Shown here piece after piece: positions 1-7,051 of a DNA stretch of 17,259 bases. Source of the DNA: an uncultured Muribaculaceae bacterium (GTDB lineage Bacteria; Bacteroidota; Bacteroidia; Bacteroidales; Muribaculaceae); assembly GCA_910584525.1 (NCBI GenBank), contig CAJUAT010000056.1, positions 1-17,259 of the forward strand, read 5' to 3'. The position numbers were made by a program, and so were the translations under genes. The number at the start of each line of letters is the position of its first letter. Positions within the stretch are counted from its first letter, which is position 1. Under the pieces are notes generated by a model that was not told the origin of the DNA, ran no database searches, and saw only the letters and a program-made list of their open reading frames with translations.

Positions 1-1
1 T

Positions 2-53
2 TTTATATCTTAAAAGACTTTTTATGTTTTTGAAATAAGTTTAAATCACTTCA
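2..53. repeat. Left arm of 52-bp perfect terminal inverted repeat
   Basis: Bases 2-53 are the exact reverse complement of bases 17208-17259, 52 of 52 positions. The match ends at position 54. The arm is AT-rich and its inner edge coincides with the TGA stop codon (51-53) of the lipoprotein gene. I see no recombinase gene in the window. It could be a real genomic inverted repeat bounding an invertible segment, a dispersed intergenic repeat, or the point where an assembly graph was cut. Confidence 0.95.
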
Positions 54-1343
54 TTTGATGGTCTTGAACTGCTCCACGTTTCCGTAGGAATAGAGCATCT
101 CTTTCTTTATGGAGCCATCCTTGTCTTTCTTCTCCACTTCCACCAGCTCTACGTAAGGACGTACATAGTAGACGGTCTCTTTGGTAAGGCCGGAGATTGT
201 CTTCTGGAAGTCGCGTTTGTCGGTTTCGGTTTCCACATAGAAGATTTTGGCCTTGGGATAACTGTAACGTTCGGACCATGGCACGATTTCCTCGCTGTTC
301 ATGTCGAATTCCGACGCATTGGAGTAATCTTTGGAAATCATGAATCCGCAGTCCAGACGGTCTATACCAATCTTCGTGTAGGCAACGGTGCCGTTGAGGG
401 TAGCGGAGTTGGCGGTGATTTTCTCGGTGGATTTCATGCCTACCTCAATCTCCGAGGGAGCCACTGTCTTGAATGTTTTTACATCGGGGCTGTAGAAGTA
501 CTTGCCGTTCCAGTAGAAGAAGGAGCGGCAGTAGTATGTTACGCCCGGGATGAGGTCGTCGACATTGCAGGTGATGCGGCCGTTCATGTTCTCTGAGGTT
601 GTAACCTGAGAGGGCTTGTCGAAGTCTTCCTCGGTCTCGAAATGGTTGGCAGTCCATTCCTTATACCACTCGTATGTGAGAGTCTCGGCGGTAGCCATCT
701 GTTTGGCATCGGTGAAGATGAAGCCATATTTCTGGTCTTCGTTCACGTCGCGGAGGTTACCCACATTGACGATGCCGTTCATGTCGGCGCATACTGCCTT
801 GAGGGCACTCACGTCGGAGGTGGAGATGGTCATCTCCTGCGACGGGTCGAGCGTTGTGAACGTGGCCACGGAGGAATAGTTCACATTCTGGCCTATGGCC
901 ACATAGGCGCGATAATAGTAGGTGGTGGCGGGCATGAGGTGCACGAGCTCCTTCTCGAACTTGCCGTCGGTTGCCGAGCTGTTGATCTGCTTGGATGTGC
1001 ACACATACTCCTCCTTGTCGTATTTGTCGCTGCGTCCGTTGAGAAGGAGTTTTCCTTCATAGTCGAAATTCGGAGTGGTCATGGCAGGCATGAACACGAT
1101 GCCGTAAGTGTGGTCGCTGGTAATCTTGGGGAAGTCTACAGTACCCAGAAGAATGGCGCTGGTGTAGGTTACGTTGCGGGTCTTGCCCACGCAGATGAGG
1201 TTCCCCTTGAGCTAGCCGTAGTCGGCGTGCTCCCTGTCATTGTCGGGATTGTTGGGTACGTCAGGGTCGTCCTTCTTGCAGCCCGTGAGCAACATGCCCA
1301 GGATGGCTGCTACCATCATGAAATAGGTAAATGTTGTTTTCAT
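51..1343 (-). pseudogene. FN3-repeat lipoprotein gene interrupted by an in-frame amber codon
   Basis: Read from ATG at 1343, the gene encodes a lipoprotein signal peptide (MKTTFTYFMM..., lipobox LLTGC with Cys22) and an Asp/Pro/Asn-rich linker. It then meets TAG as codon 44 (1212-1214). The same frame stays open from there to TGA at 51-53, so an intact gene would give about 430 residues. The body holds three FN3-like repeats, roughly residues 52-168, 169-295 and 296-430. Each starts with a 'T..SA.L.G' strand and ends with a 'TYYYRAY ... FTT' type strand, as in many Bacteroidota surface lipoproteins. The frame downstream of TAG could start at GTG 1190, but that product would lack any export signal. 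I therefore call it broken, unless the TAG is an error or is read through. There is no identifiable ligand. The gene follows the rpsA terminator by about 30 bp and has no clear promoter of its own. Confidence 0.8.
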
Positions 1344-1365
1344 TGATTGTGAGTGTTAGTGTAAA

Positions 1366-1416
1366 ATAAAAAAATCCGAGGGGGCGTGCCATAGAGGTAG
1401 CGGTTCCCCTCGGATT
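1366..1416 (-). terminator. Rho-independent terminator of rpsA
   Basis: On the minus strand an 11-bp perfect stem (AATCCGAGGGG at 1416-1406 pairing with 1383-1373) closes a loop of about 22 nt and is followed by a run of seven T and further Ts (1372-1363). It lies 29 bp past the rpsA stop and immediately before the lipoprotein ATG, so it should separate the two genes. Confidence 0.9.
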
Positions 1417-1444
1417 ATGCTGTGGATTCCTTATGTGTGTGGAA

Positions 1445-3229
1445 TTATTTTCCTTCTTCCTTCTGCATTTGCTCTTTGAGAGCCTGGAGGGCACCGAGGT
1501 CGCCGAGAGTAGTCTTCTCGAGCTGCTGGGGAGCTATGCTCTCGCTCTTCTCGTGCTTCTCGCTGCGGCGGGGTGCCTTCTCGCGCTTCTCGCTGCGGGT
1601 GGCATCCTCGGCGATGCGGCTGTGGCTCAGGATGATGCGACGGTTGTCCTTGTTGAACTCGATAACCTTGAACTCGAGCTTCTCGCCAAGCTTGGCCTGG
1701 CTGCCATCCTCCTTCACGAGATGCTTGGGAGTGGCGAAGCCTTCGATACCATGGTCGAGGCTGATCACGGCACCCTTGTCGAGCACCTCGGTGATCTCAC
1801 CCTCGTGGATGGTGCCTACGGCAAACTCGTTCTCGTAGGTCTCCCAGGGATTCTCCTCGAGCTGCTTGTGGCCGAGGCTCAGACGACGGTTGTCCTTGTC
1901 GATTTCCAGTACCTGGACGTCGATCTCGTTGCCAACCTGAGTGAACTCGCTGGGGTGCTTGATCTTGCGTGTCCAGCTGAGGTCGCTGATGTGGATGAGG
2001 CCGTCAACGCCCTCCTCGATCTCTACGAACACACCGAAGTGGGTGAAGTTGCGAACCTTGGCCTTATGACGCGAGCCGATGGCATACTTCTGCTCGATGC
2101 CGTCCCAGGGGTCGTTCTTGAGCTGCTTGAGGCCGAGGCTCATCTTGCGCTCGTCGCGGTCGAGAGTCAGGATCACTGCCTCCACGTCGTCGCCGACCTT
2201 CAGGAAGTCCTGGGCGCTGCGCAGGTGCTGGCTCCAGCTCATCTCGCTCACGTGGATAAGACCCTCCACGCCGGGCTGTACCTCTACGAAGGCACCATAG
2301 TCGGCCATAACCACTACCTTGCCCTTCACGTGGTCGCCTACCTTCAGGCTGGCGTCCAGGTTGTCCCAAGGATGCGGCATGAGCTGCTTGATACCGAGGG
2401 CGATACGCTTCTTCTCGTTGTCGAAGTCGAGGATCACAACCTTGATGTCCTGGTCGAGCTCCACAACCTCGCGGGGATCCGATACGCGGCCCCAGCTGAG
2501 GTCGGTGATGTGTACCAGACCGTCAACACCGCCAAGGTCAACGAACACACCATAGTTGGTGATGTTCTTCACCTTGCCCTCGAGCACCTGACCCTTCTCC
2601 AGCTTGGAGATAATCTCGCGCTTCTGAGCCTCCAGCTCGGCCTCGATGAGGGCCTTGTGGCTCACGACAACGTTCTTGTATTCCTGATTGATCTTGACAA
2701 CCTTGAAGTCCATGGTCTTGTCAAGATAGATGTCATAGTCGCGGATGGGGCGTACATCTATCTGGCTGCCGGGGAGGAATGCCTCGATTCCGAAGATGTC
2801 CACAATCATACCGCCTTTGGTGCGGCTCTTTACGTAGCCCTTGATAACCTCGTCGTTCTGGAGGGCCTGGTTTACGCGGTCCCAGCTGCGTGTCTGGCAT
2901 GCCTTCTTGTGGCTCAGACGGAGCTGTCCGTTCTTGTCCTCCAGAGTCTCGATATAGACTTCAACCTCGTCACCTTCCTTGAGGTCGGGGTTGTAGCGGA
3001 ATTCGCTGATGGGGATGATGGCGTCGGACTTCATGCCGATATCAACTCGCACTTCGCGCTTGCTGATCGATTTCACGGTGCCGGTTACCACCTCGTTCTC
3101 TTTTGCCGTCTTCAAAGATTCGTCGTAGGTCTTTGTGAGCTCCTCGCGGCTCTTCTCGCCGGCTGTGCTGCCGTTTTCGTAGGCTTCCCAATCGAAGTCT
3201 GCGATCGGGGTCTGTACTTTTTCAGTCAT
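1445..3229 (-). CDS. rpsA: 30S ribosomal protein S1
   Basis: The 594-residue product is ribosomal protein S1, the mRNA-binding protein of the small subunit. Six S1 (OB-fold) domains are visible at about residues 45-108, 127-192, 212-282, 297-368, 383-455 and 470-537. The middle ones carry the typical pattern 'G.V..I..YG.FV.....V.GL.H.S...W' and end with 'R..LG.KQL...PW'. A charged Lys/Glu-rich tail (about 540-594) follows. Length and layout fit Bacteroidota S1. I chose the ATG at 3229 (MTEKVQTPIADFDW) because the open frame upstream to 3364 runs through the promoter and a tandem repeat. There is no Shine-Dalgarno; the leader before the ATG is AT-rich and includes a TAA trinucleotide run. It has its own promoter and terminator, so it is a single-gene unit. 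Confidence 0.97.
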   Translation of the reverse strand: MTEKVQTPIADFDWEAYENGSTAGEKSREELTKTYDESLKTAKENEVVTGTVKSISKREVRVDIGMKSDAIIPISEFRYNPDLKEGDEVEVYIETLEDKNGQLRLSHKKACQTRSWDRVNQALQNDEVIKGYVKSRTKGGMIVDIFGIEAFLPGSQIDVRPIRDYDIYLDKTMDFKVVKINQEYKNVVVSHKALIEAELEAQKREIISKLEKGQVLEGKVKNITNYGVFVDLGGVDGLVHITDLSWGRVSDPREVVELDQDIKVVILDFDNEKKRIALGIKQLMPHPWDNLDASLKVGDHVKGKVVVMADYGAFVEVQPGVEGLIHVSEMSWSQHLRSAQDFLKVGDDVEAVILTLDRDERKMSLGLKQLKNDPWDGIEQKYAIGSRHKAKVRNFTHFGVFVEIEEGVDGLIHISDLSWTRKIKHPSEFTQVGNEIDVQVLEIDKDNRRLSLGHKQLEENPWETYENEFAVGTIHEGEITEVLDKGAVISLDHGIEGFATPKHLVKEDGSQAKLGEKLEFKVIEFNKDNRRIILSHSRIAEDATRSEKREKAPRRSEKHEKSESIAPQQLEKTTLGDLGALQALKEQMQKEEGK

Positions 3230-3238
3230 TAAATTGGT

Positions 3239-3253
3239 TAATAATAATAATAA
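3239..3253. repeat. TAA trinucleotide microsatellite in the rpsA leader
   Basis: Five copies of TAA on the plus strand (ATT/TTA on the rpsA mRNA) lie 10 bp upstream of the rpsA start codon, inside the untranslated leader. Copy-number change would alter the leader length without affecting the coding frame. Confidence 0.85.
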
Positions 3254-3294
3254 TTCTTTCTCTCTCGCTTGTTGACTCGTTTCCGAAATCGCCG

Positions 3295-3326
3295 CAAAGA
3301 TATAAAAAAATCCCCATTCATCCAAA
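3295..3326 (-). promoter_or_regulatory. rpsA promoter, Bacteroidota type
   Basis: On the minus strand TTTG (3326-3323), a 20-bp spacer and TATCTTTG (3302-3295) match the Bacteroidota -33/-7 consensus (TTTG ... TAnnTTTG). The predicted start of transcription is about 5-7 bp further on, giving a leader of roughly 60 nt before the ATG at 3229. Confidence 0.75.
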
Positions 3327-3332
3327 TTGCCC

Positions 3333-3405
3333 GACGGGAGCATGCTTCTTTTTTGACGAGGCATGCTTCTTTTTTTGACGAGGCATGCTTCTTTTTTTGA
3401 CGGGA
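3333..3405. repeat. 22-bp tandem repeat, three units plus a partial unit
   Basis: Units at 3333-3354, 3355-3376 and 3377-3398 share the pattern GACG-rGG-CATGCTTC followed by a T run, with differences only in the first half. A partial unit follows at 3399-3405, then a short GGAGAACA duplication at about 3403-3418. The array sits directly upstream of the rpsA -33 box. Confidence 0.9.
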
Positions 3406-3471
3406 GAACAGGAGAACAGGAGAGTCGGGTAAGTTTTTTTGATATTCAGAGTGCTCATAGAAGCGGCAGGT

Positions 3472-3583
3472 ACATCTCTCACATAAGCCACATAAGTCGC
3501 ATAAATCACATCCCTCACATAAGCCACATAAGTCACATAAATCACATCCCTCACATAAGCCACTTAAATCACATCCGTCACAT
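3472..3583. repeat. 36-bp tandem repeat array
   Basis: Units at 3472-3507 and 3508-3543 differ at two positions, and a third, diverging unit runs from 3544 to about 3583. Within each unit a smaller motif (CACATAAG / CACATAAATC) recurs. There are no spacers, so this is a tandem array and not a CRISPR. It lies between the terminator of the 889-aa gene and the rpsA promoter. Confidence 0.9.
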
Positions 3584-3585
3584 CC

Positions 3586-3635
3586 CCCCTCATAAAAAAG
3601 GCCACAGAAATCTCTGCGGCCTTTTTTATGAGGGG
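3586..3635. terminator. Symmetric (bidirectional) rho-independent terminator
   Basis: An 18-bp perfect stem (3586-3603 with 3618-3635) contains an A6-GGCC arm facing a GGCC-T6 arm, closed by a 14-nt loop that can itself form a 4-bp helix. In either direction this is GC stem plus T run, so it can stop transcription on both strands. It lies 10 bp past the TGA of the 889-aa gene. Confidence 0.92.
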
Positions 3636-3645
3636 ATGAATAATC

Positions 3646-6315
3646 TCAGCGGATTACCTTGGTTGTCTTGCCGTTGGCTACGCGGATGTAGATGCCGTTG
3701 GCGGGGTTCTTCACCTCGACGCCCTGCAGGTTGAACCAGCGGGCGTCGCTGTCGTTGTCGGCATCGACGCCATCAATGCCTGTTACGATGCTGAACTGGA
3801 ATGTCTCTGTGTTCGACTGCTTGTCGGCGGTCTTGGCGTAGAACTCCAGTTTGCCCTGCTCTGAGCCGCCACACTCGATGGGTGCGGAGTAGAGGGTGAA
3901 ATCTTCGCCGGCACGGGTTTTCACTTTGTTGACGGAAGACTCATCGGGGTCGTAGCCTGGGCCCTGAGTCTTTTTGTAGTAAATCTGGGCACCTTCGGTG
4001 GCGGTGGTCAGGGTGATGGTCAGCAAGCCGCCGCTGGTGTTGTCGTAGCCACCGTACCAGAAACCGTTGTTGTCGGAGTATGAGTAGCTGAGCGGGAAGT
4101 CACCGGTGCCGGTGGTGGAAATCTCGGGCACAGGTATCGGGCTATTTAAGCCGGCCAGAGAGCTGATGACTATTTCTGTGGAAACCTCACCGGCCTCGTA
4201 GGTCTTGAGATTGGTGTTGTCGAAAGTCTTCGACCATGAAGCGGTTATTGTAGCCTTGCCGGGAGTGCGGACTATGATTTCACCATTCTCATTTACGTTT
4301 ATGGCCTTCTCGTTCGACGACTTGTAGAGTATCTTGTTTTTCAGAGCAGTAGGCACATTCTGAAGCTCAGGAGCTGTGAAGTTGTTGATGGGAGCCATAA
4401 CTGTTTCGGCACTCCACTGGCACTGCGCCTGGATGAGATTTTCAATGACAGTGATAATTTCGACCGCCTCTTCAGAGGCATTCCAATTGTTGTTGCCGGG
4501 GAATTTGACGCCAATCATAGTACCTTCATTGGTGCCGTTATCTTTGACCGGAGTGGTATCGACAGCTTTCATCTTCCAGACTTTGGTGGCTTCATCAAAG
4601 CTGAAAGTCACAAAACGCGGCTCACCCTCAGCATATGCATCTTCCAGTTCAAAATCTTTGTAGAGGTCAGCGGGGAGGTTGGTTTCGAACTGCAGGTCGT
4701 AAGTCTCGCCCTGTTTCAAAATCTGGGGAACATCCTTGAATGTCAGGGTGGCAGTAGCCTTATTGACATTCAGCGTATAGCTTATCGACTTCTCTTTATA
4801 GTTGTCAGTAGCGGCCACGGTAGCGGTGACGACGGTAGAGCCGGCACCCTTGACGGTAACAAAGCCGTCGGCATTCACGGTAGCCACGGTTTCGGCGGAT
4901 GAGGAGTAGGATACCTGGCCGTCGCTGTTGGTAATCATCTTGTTGGTGAAAGGCTTCGGATTGACGCTGTAATCTACAGCTATCGGGCCAGCGTCGGCAA
5001 AACTCATGATAGGCTCGGCAGGACCGAGTTTATGCATGAAGATGCGCAGATTTTCAAAAACACCGGATTTGGTAGATGTATATGCGCTAAATAAGTTACC
5101 GGAGTTTTCTGTGCCATTATAGTAAATGTATTTACCTGCTGTTGTAACATCGAAAGTGGCAGTTACGGTTCCATTATTCATCGTAAGCGTGATTGGATTT
5201 CCCGTATCGTCACTCTTAAGACCGTTGCTTCCCCCATTATTTGTAAGATAATTAATGGAAGAGCCTTCTTTGTAGCTGATTTTGTAGTTGGTGCCATCTT
5301 TTTTTATGCTGAATATCTGAGGCGCCTCGGTGCCAAAAGTCAGCATCTTATCTTGTATATTTACATCTGTGGCTGACCAGTTGCTAGATTTTTGTGCAAG
5401 CATTGCTTTCGCTTTGCCTGAAGCGCAAATCACATATTCTGCATTTTCGCTGAGATTGCTTAAATCCTCAACCAAAACAAAGGGTACTGCGATTGTATAT
5501 TCTGCAGTTGCCACTTCCGAATTCTCAAGTCCTTCTTTTACAGCTATGGCCTTGATGGTCATGGCTTCGTTGACTGTGATGGGAGTAGTGTATTCAGTGG
5601 ATGATGCGGTAGGGGTTGTGCCGTCTCTAGTATAATAGATGGTTGCACCCGTAGTAGATGTGGCAATGCTGACTTTGGTGCCGGCTTCTACTGCACCGGC
5701 AGCAGGAGTGAAGGTCGGCGTGGAAACTTTGATCTCCGGTTCGGGAGTAGAGCCTCCGTCATAATGCAATGTGATAGATTGGATGTAGGAGCGATTCCCC
5801 TTAGCGCATGAAAAGGTTATGTTTTCTACATCTATGGGGTTGGAGATATTGGCCGAATACGTGTTAAGTCCGCCGGTTACTCTAAAGCTCTGGGTTGCTG
5901 ACGCATTGTTGGCCCCCCCCAATTTGACATTTAGTGAATATGTTTTGGATGAATTATAAGGAGCAGCTTGGATATCTATCTTAGAAACTTTCTTTTTTGC
6001 TATGTCAGAAAGGTTGAATCCAAGACTTCCTGCAGCACTTCCTGTGGCAACATTTATTCCATATTTCGAATTGTAATTTGCCTTGGTAGCCGCAGTCAGT
6101 TTACCGGTAACGTAGTTGGCGTCAGTTGCTGTTGCAACAATAGTCGATGCGTTGATAGTTGTAGATGCGGCGGTTCCATCCTGCTTGTCAGCAGAAACTT
6201 TAAAGTTAATTGTATAAGATTTGGTTTCCGCATTTGCGGTGATGCCGAGGACGAAGATGGCCATGATGGCGATGAGCGTCTTCAGCATGAGGGTGGGTAG
6301 TATTTTTTGTTTCAT
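3646..6315 (-). CDS. Secreted multidomain Ig-like/chitobiase-C-like surface protein
   Basis: The 889-residue protein starts with a Sec signal peptide (MKQKILPTLMLKTLIAIMAIF..., likely cleavage after ANA at about 29). A first beta-rich domain occupies about 31-188. A chitobiase/hexosaminidase C-terminal-like domain follows at about 196-275 (GATIYYTRDGTTPT, then TIKAIAVKEG). A further beta-rich domain covers about 278-430. A Big_2-type Ig-like domain covers about 440-518 (SSSAETVATVNADGFVTVKG), and a second Ig-like domain lies at about 640-715. Another chitobiase-C-like segment with IYYKKT is near 750-840. The last 45 residues are the tail ARWFNLQGVEVKNP...GIYIRVANGKTTKVIR. No catalytic domain is recognised; carbohydrate or surface binding is a guess from the accessory domains. 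The first half of the gene is much more AT-rich than the last part, and a G8 tract lies at codons 132-135. Confidence 0.85.
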   Translation of the reverse strand: MKQKILPTLMLKTLIAIMAIFVLGITANAETKSYTINFKVSADKQDGTAASTTINASTIVATATDANYVTGKLTAATKANYNSKYGINVATGSAAGSLGFNLSDIAKKKVSKIDIQAAPYNSSKTYSLNVKLGGANNASATQSFRVTGGLNTYSANISNPIDVENITFSCAKGNRSYIQSITLHYDGGSTPEPEIKVSTPTFTPAAGAVEAGTKVSIATSTTGATIYYTRDGTTPTASSTEYTTPITVNEAMTIKAIAVKEGLENSEVATAEYTIAVPFVLVEDLSNLSENAEYVICASGKAKAMLAQKSSNWSATDVNIQDKMLTFGTEAPQIFSIKKDGTNYKISYKEGSSINYLTNNGGSNGLKSDDTGNPITLTMNNGTVTATFDVTTAGKYIYYNGTENSGNLFSAYTSTKSGVFENLRIFMHKLGPAEPIMSFADAGPIAVDYSVNPKPFTNKMITNSDGQVSYSSSAETVATVNADGFVTVKGAGSTVVTATVAATDNYKEKSISYTLNVNKATATLTFKDVPQILKQGETYDLQFETNLPADLYKDFELEDAYAEGEPRFVTFSFDEATKVWKMKAVDTTPVKDNGTNEGTMIGVKFPGNNNWNASEEAVEIITVIENLIQAQCQWSAETVMAPINNFTAPELQNVPTALKNKILYKSSNEKAINVNENGEIIVRTPGKATITASWSKTFDNTNLKTYEAGEVSTEIVISSLAGLNSPIPVPEISTTGTGDFPLSYSYSDNNGFWYGGYDNTSGGLLTITLTTATEGAQIYYKKTQGPGYDPDESSVNKVKTRAGEDFTLYSAPIECGGSEQGKLEFYAKTADKQSNTETFQFSIVTGIDGVDADNDSDARWFNLQGVEVKNPANGIYIRVANGKTTKVIR
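5913..5920 (-). repeat. G8 homopolymer inside the 889-aa coding sequence
   Basis: Eight consecutive C on the plus strand (G8 in the sense strand) encode part of Leu132-Gly-Gly-Ala135. Slippage by one base would shift the frame early in the protein, so the tract is a possible on/off contingency site, or a place to suspect a sequencing error. Confidence 0.85.
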
Positions 6316-6421
6316 ATCGTGTTGTTATTGATTGTCGTTATTTGTGCCGCGTGCGGCTTTTTGTTGTCGCATTGACGGACCTACCGCAGTCAGGGCACTC
6401 TTTGCCCTATCCTTTCGCCGA

Positions 6422-6454
6422 CAAAATTACGGATTATTTCCTATATACGGAAAT
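6422..6454 (-). promoter_or_regulatory. Promoter of the 889-aa gene with an overlapping inverted repeat
   Basis: TAATTTTG (6429-6422 on the minus strand) matches the Bacteroidota -7 box TAnnTTTG. The expected -33 region has no good TTTG but is covered by the inverted repeat ATTTCC-7 bp-GGAAAT (6436-6454), which could be an activator or repressor site. The leader to ATG 6315 would be about 100 nt and can form a GGGCA/TGCCC hairpin. Confidence 0.55.
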
Positions 6455-6629
6455 TTCCCCTGACTTTTTTCGCAGGACGTGTGTTTTGTGTATCATATAA
6501 CTGACCCGTCAGTGAAGAGTCTCCGACTCTACTGGGTATATTGCAGTCTGAACCCCACCTAACTCGCTGTGCCGACGGCTGGCGCTGTCGACCCCAGCTC
6601 GTAAAGGTGGGGTTAACCATGTCTTGCCT

Positions 6630-6748
6630 CTCCGAGGCAGGCTGCAACATCCATCTCTCACTCCGAGGCAGGCTGCAACATCCATCTCTCACTCCGAGGC
6701 AGGCTGCAACATCCATCTCTCACTCCGAGGCAGGTGTGCATCCATCCC
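6630..6748. repeat. 31-bp perfect tandem repeat, three units plus a partial fourth
   Basis: Units at 6630-6660, 6661-6691 and 6692-6722 are identical (CTCCGAGGCAGGCTGCAACA... 31 bp); a partial, diverging fourth ends at about 6748. The units are contiguous with no spacers. The array lies inside copy A of the hairpin element. Confidence 0.93.
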
Positions 6749-6778
6749 ATAAGCATTATGTGGATGCGCTGCGTTGCT

Positions 6779-6857
6779 GTAGGGACGCACGGCTCGTGCG
6801 TCCGCATCCGTTGAAGTTAATGGCTTTATACCGGACGCACGAGCCGTGCGTCCCTAC
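6779..6857. repeat. 26-bp perfect inverted repeat whose arms are themselves hairpins
   Basis: Bases 6779-6804 are the exact reverse complement of 6832-6857, with 27 bp between. Each arm contains the smaller palindrome GGACGCACG-GCT-CGTGCGTCC (9-bp stem, 3-nt loop). It looks like two inverted copies of a REP-like unit nested in copy A. Confidence 0.92.
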
Positions 6858-7031
6858 AAGGGTCAAATGCACATTTACTTTGTTGCCATACTATACCTAT
6901 GACACTGCCTCGAAGAGGCAAGACATGGTTAACCCCACCTTTACGAGCTGAGAGGCTGAACAACCGTTCGCGATAGCGGACGGTGTCAGCCTCCACAGCG
7001 AGTTAGGTGGGGACCAGACTGCATATAGGCA

Positions 7032-7050
7032 GCAGGGTCGGCGACCCTGC
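7032..7050. other. Hairpin directly after the SecB-like gene
   Basis: GCAGGGTC-GGC-GACCCTGC forms an 8-bp perfect stem with a 3-nt loop, starting one base past the TAG stop at 7052. It is the right end of repeat copy A; the same hairpin ends copy B (8871-8889). There is no T run after it, so it may stabilise the 3' end of the mRNA but is not a standard terminator. Confidence 0.75.
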
Positions 7051-7051
7051 A

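Larger units (their letters stand above)
3230..3645. other. Intergenic region, rpsA to the 889-aa gene (no gene)
   Basis: These 416 bp hold, from right to left, a symmetric terminator, a 36-bp tandem repeat, a stretch without recognised features (about 3421-3471), a 22-bp tandem repeat, the rpsA promoter and the rpsA leader. Short open frames here only translate the repeats (YVAYVRDV-type peptides), and I do not believe they are genes. Confidence 0.8.
6509..7050. repeat. Composite palindromic repeat element, copy A (enlarged)
   Basis: The left end (hairpin AGAGTC-TCC-GACTCT, 6516-6530, then GCAGTCTG and CCCCACCT) and the right end (80-bp core 6933-7012, then hairpin GCAGGGTC-GGC-GACCCTGC, 7032-7050) match the ends of copy B at 8721-8889. 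The core agrees at 75 of 80 positions (6933-7012 with 8765-8844). Copy A is larger because about 370 bp lie in the middle. That insert includes a second, inverted core (6553-6612). As a result 6595-6631 is a perfect 37-bp inverted repeat of 6914-6950, and 6543-6571 pairs with 6994-7022 at 27 of 29 positions. There is no transposase. The element abuts the stop codon of the SecB-like gene with one base between. Confidence 0.88.
6316..7051. other. Intergenic region of 736 bp, no gene
   Basis: Apart from the promoter and leader of the 889-aa gene (6316-6454), this stretch is made of repeats: the enlarged hairpin element (copy A, 6509-7050), which contains a 31-bp tandem array and a separate 26-bp inverted repeat. 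A plus-strand open frame at 6541-6951 only translates these repeats and has no protein-like character. Confidence 0.8.

Noticed and set aside
1433..3232. Long open frame on the plus strand opposite rpsA
   Set aside because: It is an antisense reading of a certain rpsA gene; the Leu/Ala/Val-rich sequence with no domain is typical of such shadows.
3230..3364. N-terminal extension of rpsA to an ATG at 3364
   Set aside because: The extension would translate through the promoter and the 22-bp tandem repeat; the S1-like N-terminus begins at the ATG at 3229.
3472..3583. CRISPR array
   Set aside because: The 36-bp units touch each other without unique spacers and no cas gene is present; the same holds for the 31-bp array at 6630-6748.
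6541..6951. 136-codon plus-strand frame
   Set aside because: It only translates the 31-bp tandem repeat and the hairpins; no protein-like composition.
7032..7050. Canonical terminator after the TAC operon
   Set aside because: The hairpin is strong but has no following T run, and the same hairpin belongs to a repeat element.
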